NCBI RefSeq assembly: GCF_034008315.1
Contig: NZ_CP125377.1
Coordinates: 4,962,501 to 5,026,500 of the forward strand
Length of the DNA stretch: 64,000 nt
Source: Pseudomonas sp. P8_241
GTDB lineage: Bacteria > Pseudomonadota > Gammaproteobacteria > Pseudomonadales > Pseudomonadaceae
Reading direction: 5' to 3'
Below, one piece after another: positions 54,298 through 63,153 of this stretch; the stretch's first letter is position 1, and every line of letters begins with the position of its first letter. Under the pieces are notes generated by a model. The model saw only the letters and a list, made by a program, of their open reading frames with translations, was not told where the DNA came from and did no database searches. Made by a program: the position numbers and the translations under genes.

Positions 54298-54359
54298 CGC
54301 CTTCTGAACGCAAGCCCGGCTCGGTCGACCCGGCCTCGCATTCAGGGGAGCAGCAATAA

Positions 54360-55586
54360 TCAGCCCAATACTTCACTTAACGGAATGAAGTTCACGCTGT
54401 CTCCGCGAACCAGCGTGCGTCCCTCCAACACCTCAACCAAACCATCGGCCCAGGCGGCACTGCGCAGTACGCCGGAACTCTGGTTTGTGTAGATAACGGC
54501 TTGGCCGCTTTCAAGGCGTCCGCGCAAGTACTCTCGCCGGTTGCCGGCCTGTGACCAGTCAAACCCTGCAGGAACGCGCACTTTAAGCGGCTCAACCTCT
54601 TGCACACCCAATCGGCGCAGGAGGTAAGGTCGGGCCAATAACGCGAAGGTCACCAGCGTTGACGCCGGATTGCCCGGCAGGCCGATCACGGGAACGCCGC
54701 GAAAATGTCCGAACGTCAGTGGCTTGCCGGGTTTGATAGCAAGTTTCCAAAGCGTCAGTTCACCTTCTTCGCGCAAGGCGATCCCCAGAAAATCGGCTTC
54801 ACCTACTGATACACCGCCCGTCGAGAGAATCAGATCGACGTTATTCAACTCACCCAATCGGGCACGCGTAGTTTCCAGATTGTCCGCAAGAATGCCCGCA
54901 TCGATGACTTCACAACCCAACCGCTGCAACCAGCTGCAGAGCAACACACGATTGCTGTTATAGATCTGCCCCGGTCCCAGTTCCTGCCCCGGTTCAATCA
55001 ATTCATCACCAGTGGACAGCACCGCAACACGTATCTTGCGAATGACTTCCAGCTCTGCACAGCCCAAAGAGGCCGCCAATCCCTGCTCGATTGGCCCCAT
55101 GCGTGTGCCTGCCGGCAGTATCAGCTCACCGGCCCTGGTTTCCTGGCCCTGCGGGCGAATGTTCTGCCCCTGGATCATGACTTCGGTAAAACGCACTCGC
55201 GCATCATCCAGGACTTCGGCGTTTTCCTGCATTTCGACACAATCGGCACCGGCGGGCACAGGTGCCCCGGTGAAAATTCGCGCGCACGTCCCGGGCGCCA
55301 GGGGAACAGGAGCCTGTCCGGCAAAAATCTTCTGGCTGACGACCAGCGGCTCGCCCGTCCAATCCGCCACACGCAAGGCATAACCGTCCATGGCACTGTT
55401 GGGCCAGGGTGGCAGGTCCAGCGTTGAAAGCAGATCCCCAGCCAGCACACGCCCCTGCACCTGCGCCAGCGGCAAGCGTTCACGCTCGAAAACCCTTGAG
55501 TCTTCAGCCATTTCAAGCAAGCGTGCCAATGCCACTTCGACGGGCATCAGACTGCCGGTCTTGCCAGGCTTACCCACGGGATTCAC
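54360..55586 (-). CDS. moeA: MoeA, molybdopterin molybdenumtransferase
   Basis: A 408-residue MoeA with its four-domain signature: LPPWPNSAMDGYALR, FTGAPVPAGADCVE (about residue 110), the MoCF domain STGDELIEPGQELGPGQIYNSN and STGGVSVGEADF, and the C-terminal beta-barrel. It inserts molybdate into adenylated molybdopterin. A GTG at 55586 overlapping moaB by 17 bases is the likely start; an ATG at 55547 (MPVEVALARLL) is the alternative. Co-directional with moaB, so the two are an operon. Confidence 0.92.
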   Translation of the reverse strand: MNPVGKPGKTGSLMPVEVALARLLEMAEDSRVFERERLPLAQVQGRVLAGDLLSTLDLPPWPNSAMDGYALRVADWTGEPLVVSQKIFAGQAPVPLAPGTCARIFTGAPVPAGADCVEMQENAEVLDDARVRFTEVMIQGQNIRPQGQETRAGELILPAGTRMGPIEQGLAASLGCAELEVIRKIRVAVLSTGDELIEPGQELGPGQIYNSNRVLLCSWLQRLGCEVIDAGILADNLETTRARLGELNNVDLILSTGGVSVGEADFLGIALREEGELTLWKLAIKPGKPLTFGHFRGVPVIGLPGNPASTLVTFALLARPYLLRRLGVQEVEPLKVRVPAGFDWSQAGNRREYLRGRLESGQAVIYTNQSSGVLRSAAWADGLVEVLEGRTLVRGDSVNFIPLSEVLG

Positions 55587-56109
55587 AAGGGGCAGCCTGT
55601 TTCAAATGGGTCACGAAATTGCAAGGGCGATGCCGCGAATCCAGTTGCTCACCAAGAATGCCATCCCACCCTGTGCGCACGGCGCTGGTCGAACCCGGCA
55701 AGCAGCAAACCAGCGTGCCGTTAGCCAGACCGGCCAACGCCCGGGACTGAACAGTCGAGGTACCGATGTCAGCCACCGATATCTGACGGAACAGTTCACC
55801 GAAACCATCTACCTGCTTGTCCAGCAGGCAACTCACCGCTTCCGGCGTACTGTCACGCCCGGTAAACCCTGTGCCGCCGGTGATCAGCACGACTTGCACG
55901 ACATCGTCAGCGATCCAGTGAGCCACTTGCGCACGAATTTTGTAGAGGTCATCTTTGAGCAGAACCCGGGCAGCGAGGTTATGGCCGGCAGCGGTCAGGC
56001 GGTCGACGAAGACCTGGCCGGATGTATCGGTTTCCAGGGTACGGGTATCGCTGACAGTCAGTACGGCGATGTTCAGCGGTGCGAAAGGCACATCAGCCTT
56101 GGCTTTCAT
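55570..56109 (-). CDS. moaB: MoaB/MogA-type molybdopterin adenylyltransferase
   Basis: A 179-residue MoCF-domain protein: LTVSDTRTLETDTSGQ, VLITGGTGFTGRDSTPEAV and the conserved GSTSAVRTGWDGIL block. In pseudomonads MoaB takes the MogA-like role of adenylating molybdopterin before MoeA inserts the metal. It overlaps moeA by 17 bases. Divergent from mobA, which completes the cofactor. Confidence 0.92.
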   Translation of the reverse strand: MKAKADVPFAPLNIAVLTVSDTRTLETDTSGQVFVDRLTAAGHNLAARVLLKDDLYKIRAQVAHWIADDVVQVVLITGGTGFTGRDSTPEAVSCLLDKQVDGFGELFRQISVADIGTSTVQSRALAGLANGTLVCCLPGSTSAVRTGWDGILGEQLDSRHRPCNFVTHLKQAAPCESRG

Positions 56110-56190
56110 AGGCTCGTCCAGTTGTAGGAGAAACAGCCCGGTGTTATATCACAGCGCCCCCTTTTTGCGCCGCCTCCATGGAGATCCGCC

Positions 56191-56793
56191 ATGACCCCAA
56201 ATACACAGCTGCCGCCCTGTTCCATACTGCTCCTGGCGGGTGGCCGCGGCCAACGGATGGGCGGTCAGGATAAAGGCTTACTGGAATGGCACGGCGAGCC
56301 GCTGATTGCTCATCTGTATCAAAAGACCCGCGCGATGACCGATGACCTGATCATCTCCTGCAACCGCAATCTGGAGAAATACGCGCCCTATGCCGACCGG
56401 TTGGTCCATGACGATGAAGGTGACTTCCCCGGCCCGCTGGCCGGGATCCGAGCAGGTCTGAACGCCGCTCGCCATCCACATCTTCTGGTATTGCCGTGCG
56501 ACGTTCCGCGTGTTGATGCGCAGCTGCTCGACAGCATGCTCAATACCGCGCAACTGCATCCAGACAAACCGTTGATGCTGCGGCATGACGAGCACTGGGA
56601 ACCGCTCTTGTGCGTGATACCCGTGATGCTCAAGGCAGCGTTCGAAACCGCCTGGAATGAGGGTGAACGCAGTCCCGGGCGCCTGATGCGCAAGCTCGGT
56701 GCGACCGCACTGCAATGCCCTGACAATGACCCTCGGCTGGCCAACCTTAATACACCAGAATTGCTAAGCACTGACTACACTGTGACAGAGTGA
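56191..56793 (+). CDS. mobA: MobA, molybdenum cofactor guanylyltransferase
   Basis: A 200-residue nucleotidyltransferase with the MobA signature [25 protein letters not shown] (about residues 13-37) and the PCDVPRVD metal/GTP site near residue 102. It joins GMP to Mo-molybdopterin, giving bis-MGD for DMSO-reductase family enzymes. Divergent from moaB-moeA with an 81-base shared promoter region in which I see no recognisable operator. GGAGATCCGCC precedes the ATG. Confidence 0.92.
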   Translation: MTPNTQLPPCSILLLAGGRGQRMGGQDKGLLEWHGEPLIAHLYQKTRAMTDDLIISCNRNLEKYAPYADRLVHDDEGDFPGPLAGIRAGLNAARHPHLLVLPCDVPRVDAQLLDSMLNTAQLHPDKPLMLRHDEHWEPLLCVIPVMLKAAFETAWNEGERSPGRLMRKLGATALQCPDNDPRLANLNTPELLSTDYTVTE

Positions 56794-56871
56794 CATTACC
56801 CAAGGAACTTGCTCGTGCTGTTTACGTCTCAAGCTCGGCAAGCAAAAGAATTCCCATTCGGAGACACACAC

Positions 56872-57093
56872 ATGACACAACGGACCCTCGCCACTTTCAT
56901 GCTCGCACTTGGCCTCGCGACCCTTGCCGGTTGTGCATCGCCGACGGTGATCACTTTGAACGACGGTCGCGAAATCCAGGCCGTCGACGCACCGCACTAC
57001 GACGAGGAATCGGGTTTCTACGAGTTCGAGCAGCTGGATGGCAAGCAAACCCGCATCAACAAGGATCAGGTTCGTACCGTCAAGGAGCTGTAA
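56872..57093 (+). CDS. YgdI/YgdR family lipoprotein
   Basis: A 73-residue lipoprotein: lipobox LATLAGC (Cys about residue 20), then the compact beta domain VITLNDGREIQAVDAPHYDEESGFYEFEQLDGKQTRINKDQVRTVKEL, which is the diagnostic DUF903/YgdR fold. The ATG at 56872 starts the signal peptide; the longer open frame from 56809 does not make sense as a leader. A terminator follows at 57118. Function unknown in all species. Confidence 0.88.
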   Translation: MTQRTLATFMLALGLATLAGCASPTVITLNDGREIQAVDAPHYDEESGFYEFEQLDGKQTRINKDQVRTVKEL

Positions 57094-57117
57094 TCGAGGA
57101 CGCGTTACCCAAAACAG

Positions 57118-57143
57118 AAAAGCCCGCCGGTTGCGGGCTTTTT
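57118..57143. terminator. rho-independent terminator after the YgdR-like gene
   Basis: Stem AAAAGCCCGC (57118-57127) with GCGGGCTTTT (57133-57142), a 5-base loop and T run. It lies before the 3' end of the convergent pseudouridine synthase gene. Confidence 0.88.
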
Positions 57144-57177
57144 CGTGTTCGGGGCAAAACTTCGTTGGCTGTACAAA

Positions 57178-58068
57178 TCACCAATTCAGGGTGATTTCAC
57201 TCTCGAATGCTCTTTCCTGGCCTGTTACCGGATCGATGAACTTCAGACCCTGCGCCAGCAGTTTCAGTGGGTTGGCGTAGTCATCTTGCGCATCCTTGAG
57301 TACCACGGGATAAAACGGATCGTTGCAGATGCTGGCTCCCAGAGCCGTCATATGCACCCGTAGCTGGTGTTTCTTGCCGGTCACTGGATACAACCCATAC
57401 CGCCAGAGATCACCCTGTTTCTCCCTGACCTCCACAGCTGTTTCAGTATTGCTTGCCCCCGGCCCTTCCTTCATGCGAAAGAACGGTTCGCCATCGACAA
57501 GCCGGCTTTTATGGACCAATGGGAAAACATGTTGCGGTAATGCCCCAGCGATTGCCTCATAGCGCTTTTCGATCTGGCGCGTCGGAAACAACGACTGATA
57601 GGCCGAACGACTTTGCGGGTTGGCAGAAAACAGCACCAGCCCAGCGGTATGCCGATCAATACGATGCAACGGAACCAGATGCGGATTATCCAGCCTACGG
57701 ATCAAACGTCTGAGAAGCGTCTGCTCCACATATTCACCCGCCGGAGTCACCGGCAAAAAATGTGGTTTGTCGGCAACCACCAGATGCTCGTCCGCATACA
57801 AAATCGATTCGGTTACCGGGATCGGTTTTTCGTCCGGGACTTCTCGGAAATAGTGAATGCGCAAACCTTCCTTGTAAGCAAGATCCAGGGCGATCGGCAG
57901 GCCTTGACCATCCAGGACGCGACCACGAGCGATTCTGTCCAGCCATTGTTCGCGGCCGATGGCGCTGAAGTGTTCACACAGGCAATCGAGCACGGTCAAC
58001 CAAGGGCCCGGCGGCAGATAAAGCGTGCTGGCTTGGTTGTGTGCCGCGGAAAAAGAAGAAGTGGACAT
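57178..58068 (-). CDS. RluA-family pseudouridine synthase
   Basis: A 296-residue enzyme: the catalytic motif HRIDRHTAGLVLF (Asp about residue 140) marks the RluA family, and GLYPVTGKKHQLRVHMTALG is the C-terminal conserved block. The N-terminal 90 residues lack a clear S4 domain. It isomerises uridine in rRNA or tRNA; the exact site cannot be assigned. Confidence 0.87.
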   Translation of the reverse strand: MSTSSFSAAHNQASTLYLPPGPWLTVLDCLCEHFSAIGREQWLDRIARGRVLDGQGLPIALDLAYKEGLRIHYFREVPDEKPIPVTESILYADEHLVVADKPHFLPVTPAGEYVEQTLLRRLIRRLDNPHLVPLHRIDRHTAGLVLFSANPQSRSAYQSLFPTRQIEKRYEAIAGALPQHVFPLVHKSRLVDGEPFFRMKEGPGASNTETAVEVREKQGDLWRYGLYPVTGKKHQLRVHMTALGASICNDPFYPVVLKDAQDDYANPLKLLAQGLKFIDPVTGQERAFESEITLNW

Positions 58069-58138
58069 ACAAACGCTCTAACCTCAATACAGGGCGGCAT
58101 TATCCAACAGCTGTGAGAATGAGCCCAGAAGAGAATCC

Positions 58139-58456
58139 TCAGGCCGAAATCTGCTTCAGTGCTGCCGCTTCCGTGTACTCCTTGAGCCAGCGCAACACAT
58201 CGACCGCCTCCCAGCGAACCGGATCGTAGAGTGCATACAACAAACCCTCATAGCCGACGACGTCCAGTTGCCGGTGATAGCCCGCGCGCTGGAACAACGC
58301 TTCGATTTCTGCGAAACAGGTATTGAAATGGGTTTTGTTGAAGGGCGTCTTGCGCTCGGTCACCAGGCCGTCCAGCTGTAACTCAAGGACCGCTTCGCGC
58401 ACGACCTCGGCGGACATGCGGTTCACGCTGTTCTTCAATTGTTCGACATTGACCAC
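58139..58456 (-). CDS. hypothetical protein, 105 aa
   Basis: A small soluble, mainly helical protein with no motif I recognise. The N-terminal half (VNRMSAEVVREAVLELQLDGLVTERKTPFNKTHFNTCFAEIEALF) could form a winged-helix-like unit, but this is only an impression. The ATG at 58456 is preceded by GAGAGGGATGA, which is a good ribosome site. It lies between the pseudouridine synthase and glutaredoxin-like genes, all on the minus strand but with gaps of 70 and 171 bases. Confidence 0.6.
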   Translation of the reverse strand: MVNVEQLKNSVNRMSAEVVREAVLELQLDGLVTERKTPFNKTHFNTCFAEIEALFQRAGYHRQLDVVGYEGLLYALYDPVRWEAVDVLRWLKEYTEAAALKQISA

Positions 58457-58627
58457 GATTCATCCCTCTCACACCTGGACCTGAATACCCCAACCTGAAC
58501 ATCAGGAGCGGCACAGCAGGCATAGCGAATAACTGTATGAGCATACAGTATCCGAACAACACCCGATAAGCCAAGGGGAACCATCGTAAAGTTCGACAGG
58601 CGGAACACCACGAACGAAAAAAATCGC

Positions 58628-58864
58628 TTAACGCAGGAAGCAAACCACTTCATCGGCGCTGAATGGCCAGCCTAGTTCGGCGCCGGTATCCACCCGTCGA
58701 AGTACCGGGATTCGCAAGCTGTACGCTGCGAACCACGTTTCGTCCTCAGCGATATCCACCAGCTCCACCAGCAGTCCGCGTTCGACGAACTCCATCAGCA
58801 TGGCTTCAGCCACTTCACAGAGATGACACCCTAGGGTGCCGAACAACTGACATTCAGGAGGCAT
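58628..58864 (-). CDS. glutaredoxin-like (DUF836) protein
   Basis: A 78-residue thioredoxin-fold protein with CxxC in LFGTLGCHLCEVAEAML (about residues 13-16), cis-Pro in RIPVLRR and a short C-terminal helix. It belongs to the glutaredoxin-2-like/DUF836 family of small redox proteins; partner unknown. The ATG at 58864 follows the pattern GAGCACTC with only a weak ribosome site. Confidence 0.8.
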   Translation of the reverse strand: MPPECQLFGTLGCHLCEVAEAMLMEFVERGLLVELVDIAEDETWFAAYSLRIPVLRRVDTGAELGWPFSADEVVCFLR

Positions 58865-58957
58865 GAGTGCTCAACCGGAAAATTGAGTGACCATTCTAGG
58901 CCCGACCCGAAAAACCGTCGAGCCAAAGAACCCGGAACACAAGCGCCAGAAGGCAAC

Positions 58958-60166
58958 TCAATCCTGACTCACAGCACCGATCTTGTGGATCGACAGGTCC
59001 GCGCCGTAGTACTCCTCTTCCTGGCTCAGGCGCAGTCCATGAAACGCTTTGATAATGCCGTACACAGTGAACCCACCGATCAGTGCAACCAAAACGCCCA
59101 GTGCTGTGCCGATCAACTGGCTGATCATGCTGACCCCGCCCAAACCGCCCAAGGCACTTTGGCCGAAGATGCCACAGGCAATCCCGCCCCACGCACCGCA
59201 CAAACCATGCAACGGCCACACGCCCAACACATCGTCGATGTGCCATTTGCCTTGGGCGGCAGTGAAGCACCAGACGAACAGCGCGCCAGCGATTGCCCCG
59301 GTCACCAACGCTCCCACAGGGTGCATCAGGTCAGAACCGGCACAGATCGCCACCAGTCCCGCCAGTGGGCCGTTATGCAGGAAGCCCGGGTCATTGCGGC
59401 CAACGATCAGTGCGGCCATCGTGCCGCCGACCATGGCCATCAACGAGTTCACTGCCACCAGGCCACTGACACCCTGCAAGGTTTGCGCGCTCATCACGTT
59501 GAAGCCGAACCAGCCGACAATCAGGATCCAGGAGCCCAAGGCCAGAAACGGAATGCTCGATGGCGCGAACGCGACCAGTCGTCCTTCCCGATAGCGGCCA
59601 TTTCGCGGCCCGAGCAACAAGACCGCCGCCAATGCCAGCCAACCGCCCATGGCATGAACCACTACAGAACCAGCGAAATCATGGAAACTGGCGCCAAAGC
59701 GCTCCAGCAACCAGACTTGCAGTCCAAGGTTGCCATTCCAGACCATGCCTTCAAAGAACGGATAAATGAAGGCCACGATCAACACGGTTGCACATAACTG
59801 AGGCACAAACCGCGCACGCTCGGCAATGCCGCCGGAAACGATCGCTGGAATTGCTGCTGCAAAGGTCAGCAGAAAGAAGAATTTGACCAGCCCGTAGCCA
59901 TGATCGGCGTTGAGTTCAGCCGCCGGGTGCAAGAAGGTCACCCCATAGGAAATCCAATAGCCTATAAAGAAGTAGGCGAGGGTCGACACGGCGAAGTCGC
60001 TGAGGATTTTCGACAGCGCATTGACCTGGTTCTTTTGTCGGACCGTCCCGACTTCCAGAAAGGCAAAACCGGCGTGCATGGCCAGGACCATGACCGCGCC
60101 GATCAAAATAAACAGCGTGTTGGAGCTATGGACCAGACTGTCCACAGCGCTTTGCAGATTTTCCAT
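58958..60166 (-). CDS. AmtB-type ammonium transporter
   Basis: A 402-residue Amt/Mep/Rh channel with 11 apparent membrane segments. Key residues are visible: the Asp of HDFAGSVVVHAMGG with the first pore His, and the second pore His in DDVLGVWPLHGLCGAWG. It has no leading signal peptide and no adjacent glnK, so it is the solitary type rather than the glnK-amtB pair. It conducts ammonium into the cell. Confidence 0.9.
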   Translation of the reverse strand: MENLQSAVDSLVHSSNTLFILIGAVMVLAMHAGFAFLEVGTVRQKNQVNALSKILSDFAVSTLAYFFIGYWISYGVTFLHPAAELNADHGYGLVKFFFLLTFAAAIPAIVSGGIAERARFVPQLCATVLIVAFIYPFFEGMVWNGNLGLQVWLLERFGASFHDFAGSVVVHAMGGWLALAAVLLLGPRNGRYREGRLVAFAPSSIPFLALGSWILIVGWFGFNVMSAQTLQGVSGLVAVNSLMAMVGGTMAALIVGRNDPGFLHNGPLAGLVAICAGSDLMHPVGALVTGAIAGALFVWCFTAAQGKWHIDDVLGVWPLHGLCGAWGGIACGIFGQSALGGLGGVSMISQLIGTALGVLVALIGGFTVYGIIKAFHGLRLSQEEEYYGADLSIHKIGAVSQD

Positions 60167-60494
60167 GGGTTGGCAGACCTTATGGCTGAAAAAAGCACCA
60201 AAGCAGTTCGCGTGGGCTGTCCATGCACCAAGTTGCAGCTTCGAAGATCAGCGCGCAGATCCGGTTGAACCGGTTTGGCGCACTGTTTGTGTCAAGGTCA
60301 CAACATGGCCCTGACGTTTGCGGCGATTTCTGTTTATTGGTGTTACGGTTTGACTGAATTCCTGCCCGGCGATAGCGCAGGACGCAGAGTGACGCACCAC
60401 GACATAGCAAAAGTTGTACCAGTGATTTGTACTGAACCTTCGCCGAAGGCTCATACTCGAACGCTTCAGAACGCCACTTATATGGAGATCACCC
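60167..60494. other. 328-base intergenic region between amt and the yqjD-like gene
   Basis: No gene is visible. It must contain the divergent promoters. The only element noticed is the perfect 13-bp palindrome CCGGTTGAACCGG at 60261-60273. I looked for a sigma-54 -24/-12 pair before the amt gene and did not find a convincing one. Confidence 0.4.
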
Positions 60495-60809
60495 ATGGCC
60501 AGCCTCAAGGCAAAGACTGCTCAAGAAATCCTGATGAACGACTTCCAGACCCTGGTCAGCGACACCGAACGGTTGCTCGAACACACCGCCACCCTGGCGG
60601 GTGATCAGGCCGATGAGTTGCGCGAGCAGATCCACGACAGTCTTTTGCGCGCCCGCGAAACCTTGAAACTGACCGAGGACTCCCTGCGCGAACGCGGCCA
60701 GGCTGCAGTAAGCGCGACCGAAGAGTACGTCCAGGCCAATCCTTGGCAATCCGTCGGAATCGCGGCCGGCGTGGGTTTCCTGATTGGTCTGCTGGCCAGT
60801 CGCCGCTGA
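60495..60809 (+). CDS. ElaB/YqjD/DUF883 family ribosome-associated membrane protein
   Basis: A 104-residue protein: a helical, charged body with LKAKTAQEILMNDFQTLVSDTERLLEHTATLAGDQADELREQIHDSLLRARETL and a C-terminal membrane helix VGIAAGVGFLIGLLASRR, the exact layout of YqjD/ElaB. E. coli relatives tether ribosomes to the inner membrane in stationary phase. First of three tightly linked genes; TATGGAGATCACCC precedes the ATG. Confidence 0.88.
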   Translation: MASLKAKTAQEILMNDFQTLVSDTERLLEHTATLAGDQADELREQIHDSLLRARETLKLTEDSLRERGQAAVSATEEYVQANPWQSVGIAAGVGFLIGLLASRR

Positions 60810-60810
60810 T

Positions 60811-61200
60811 ATGGCTATTGATGAAATCGGCTCGTCTGCGACGGGCACAAGCTCCTCATCGCGGCGCCTGGCTGCCGCATTCCTCGGACTGCTGCACAGC
60901 CATGTTGAACTGTTCGGCATTGAACTGCAGGAACAAAAAGCTCGTACCGTAAGCCTCTTGCTCTTCGCAGGGCTGGCATTGGTATTTGCATTGCTGTTAC
61001 TGGTGGGGCTGTCGACGCTCGTGTTGATACTGTTTTGGGACACTTATCGTCTACCCGCCATCATCGGACTCTGTGTGTTCTACACCCTCGCGGCGATCTT
61101 TTGCGGGATCCGCCTGAGATCGGCGATTTTTGATGAGTCTTCACCCTTCCATGGGACGCTTGAAGAGTTGGCCAATGATCGGGAGCGCCTGTTGCCATGA
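60811..61200 (+). CDS. YqjE-like phage-holin-family membrane protein
   Basis: A 129-residue protein with two adjacent membrane helices (about residues 45-70 and 78-105) and short cytosolic ends, matching the YqjE/putative Actinobacterial holin-X, holin superfamily III group. It starts at the ATG at 60811, one base after the preceding stop. Gene order DUF883-yqjE-small gene is conserved in proteobacteria, so a common envelope stress role is likely, though undefined. Confidence 0.85.
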   Translation: MAIDEIGSSATGTSSSSRRLAAAFLGLLHSHVELFGIELQEQKARTVSLLLFAGLALVFALLLLVGLSTLVLILFWDTYRLPAIIGLCVFYTLAAIFCGIRLRSAIFDESSPFHGTLEELANDRERLLP

Positions 61201-61541
61201 ACCTGCCTGAATTGCCACGCAACAGCTCGCGTGCGGAAATGCGCAAGGCACTGATCCGCCTGCGCATGGAGATGCATCGCCAGGAAATCCGTCATGAATC
61301 GCGGCAACTGCTGCAACCCCTGCATCGTGTGCGCGGGATGACGCAAAATCTGCAGGAAGGTCTTGGCATCAAGCACGCGCCACTTTGGGGTGTGGCCGCT
61401 GTCACCCTGTTGGGTTTTCTGACTGGCAAGGGGGCAAAAAACGGCGGTGGCATCAATAGCCTCACCCGATTGATCCGTCTCGGCACCACGCTGGGTCCGC
61501 TGATCAAGCTGATCGTTCAGGGCTCTTCGCGAAAAAACTGA
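61197..61541 (+). CDS. hypothetical protein following yqjE, 114 aa
   Basis: Its ATG overlaps the yqjE-like stop by four bases (ATGA). The product has a basic helical N-terminal half (RAEMRKALIRLRMEMHRQEIRHESRQLLQPLHRVR) and a hydrophobic, glycine-rich segment around residues 64-77 (APLWGVAAVTLLGFLTG) followed by a second weakly hydrophobic region. It holds the YqjK position in the operon but I cannot confirm homology. Probably membrane-associated. Confidence 0.7.
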   Translation: MNLPELPRNSSRAEMRKALIRLRMEMHRQEIRHESRQLLQPLHRVRGMTQNLQEGLGIKHAPLWGVAAVTLLGFLTGKGAKNGGGINSLTRLIRLGTTLGPLIKLIVQGSSRKN

Positions 61542-61599
61542 TCACTCGCCTTCTGGCGATAATAGCGGGACGCCTTTCTTTATAGAGGAAGGCAATCCC

Positions 61600-61764
61600 T
61601 TGCACCTGTTCAATGGCGACAATCCGCTGCTCATCGAAATCGATACCTGCGGACAGTCGTTCCGCTTGCAGGTCCCGCCCCGAGACGGGAAGCCAGGCCA
61701 TCTGACATGGAGTGCGTACCCTGCTTACACGCGAACGCCTCGGAAAAACGCTGCGCAACCTTGA
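61600..61764 (+). CDS. possible 54-codon small gene or gene remnant
   Basis: An open frame from TTG at 61600 to TGA at 61762-61764, preceded at good spacing by GGAAGG (61588-61593). It encodes a protein-like sequence beginning LHLFNGDNPLLIEIDTCG and including FRLQVPPRDGKPGHLTWSAY. I recognise no family. It may be a real small gene with a TTG start, or the 5' scrap of a longer gene cut by the AT-rich insertion that begins at about 61760. Confidence 0.3.
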   Translation: MHLFNGDNPLLIEIDTCGQSFRLQVPPRDGKPGHLTWSAYPAYTRTPRKNAAQP

Positions 61765-61791
61765 ACTAATTGGCAGATCAACATTAGCAAC

Positions 61792-63153
61792 TCAACGCTC
61801 TCCGCCCATTCCATTAAATTGGCGAGCCAAGTGCATAGCGTAGTTATCTGTCATACCACTCACGTAATCCAGAACCTGCATGATTGCACCGTACTCCCTG
61901 GAAACACCCGCATGACCATCTAAATTTTTCAAGTCCAACCCAAAAAGCTCAACCACCCTTCTCGTTTTGGAATCAGCTACACCGCCCTTTCTGACATAAT
62001 CCAAAGCAGCAGAGCAGCTAACATTAAGCAACGTAGAAATGGTGCTATAAGCCCCGATTTCTAACTCAACCTTGCGCGGGTGTTGGAAAATTTCATCTCG
62101 GGCAAGACCTTTGGCAGCTGTTACACATTCACGCACGTTCTTATCACAGAGGTCCAAGATACCTAATACCGTGCCAGTCATGATTTCATTGTGGTTATTC
62201 ATGAAAGCTGCCGCTCCAGCATCTACGAAAGCTGAAATGACCTTTCCGCGAACCATGGAGAGCCTTCGACCCACCTTCATGCCCTGGATTTCTTTGACAA
62301 GCTGATTTTTCTGGTGGTCACCAAGGACAAGGCACAAGATTTCAAAGACCTTATCCCACTCAAGGATGCCCATCTCTACACCATCTTCCAAATCAAGAAT
62401 GGCGTAGCAGAAGTCATCAGAGACCTCCATCAGATTAGCCAGCGGATGACGGCACCGCCAACCATCACCCAGTTTCAACAAACCAGTCGCATCGGCCACT
62501 TCATTGAACAAATCCAACTCAGAGCAGTAAATACCGTATTTGTTCTGGAGAGGTCTTTGCAGGTTTATAGCATCACCCGACAGCCAGGGATACTTAATGA
62601 AAGCCCCCAATGACGCATAGGTCAGGCGCATCCCTCCTTCATACGGATGATACTCTGAGGTGGTTAAAACCCTAAACCCTTGGGCATTACCTTCAAATCG
62701 ACGCAAATCAGTAGCTTCATTGAATGGCAAGTGTTCAATCATCTTTGCTCCAACATCACTGGAGAACCAGTGACGAATAGCTTCTTCACCTGTATGTCCA
62801 AATGGAGGGTTACCAATGTCATGAGCCAAACAAGCAGTTTGGACAATATCACCAATATCAGAAGCTGAATGTTGCCCAGGGATAAGTCTTTCATTCAGCA
62901 GCTCTTGGCCTACTCTCACGCCCAACGTGCGACCAACGCAAGCGACTTCCAGGCTGTGTGTGAGTCGATTATGAACATGGTCATTGGTAGCGAGAGGATG
63001 AACCTGAGTCTTCCTTGCGAGCCGCCTGAAAGCCCCGGAAAAAACAACCTTGTCATGATCCGAGTGGAAAGGTGAACGGCCCAGCTCAGATTTAGGAGGC
63101 CGGCCGCCAAGACGAGTGTTATTCAGCAACTTATCCCAACTCATGCTTTCCAT
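61792..63153 (-). CDS. dGTP triphosphohydrolase-like HD protein
   Basis: A 453-residue HD-domain phosphohydrolase of the Dgt type: LGGRPPKSELGRSPFHSDHDKVVFSGAFRRLARKTQV, then HDIGNPPFGHTGEEAI (about residue 111) with the metal-binding HD, and NRLTHSLEV supplying the first His. It should split dGTP or related dNTPs to nucleoside and triphosphate. Base composition is clearly AT-richer than all neighbours, with codon endings in A/T common, which suggests transfer. dGTPases of this type also act in phage defence by draining dNTPs; whether this one does is unknown. Confidence 0.85.
   Translation of the reverse strand: MESMSWDKLLNNTRLGGRPPKSELGRSPFHSDHDKVVFSGAFRRLARKTQVHPLATNDHVHNRLTHSLEVACVGRTLGVRVGQELLNERLIPGQHSASDIGDIVQTACLAHDIGNPPFGHTGEEAIRHWFSSDVGAKMIEHLPFNEATDLRRFEGNAQGFRVLTTSEYHPYEGGMRLTYASLGAFIKYPWLSGDAINLQRPLQNKYGIYCSELDLFNEVADATGLLKLGDGWRCRHPLANLMEVSDDFCYAILDLEDGVEMGILEWDKVFEILCLVLGDHQKNQLVKEIQGMKVGRRLSMVRGKVISAFVDAGAAAFMNNHNEIMTGTVLGILDLCDKNVRECVTAAKGLARDEIFQHPRKVELEIGAYSTISTLLNVSCSAALDYVRKGGVADSKTRRVVELFGLDLKNLDGHAGVSREYGAIMQVLDYVSGMTDNYAMHLARQFNGMGGER

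Noticed and set aside
61504..61758. An 84-codon minus-strand frame between the YqjK-position gene and the dGTPase gene
   Set aside because: It has no ribosome site or protein-like motif; the plus-strand frame at 61600 in the same DNA is the better candidate.
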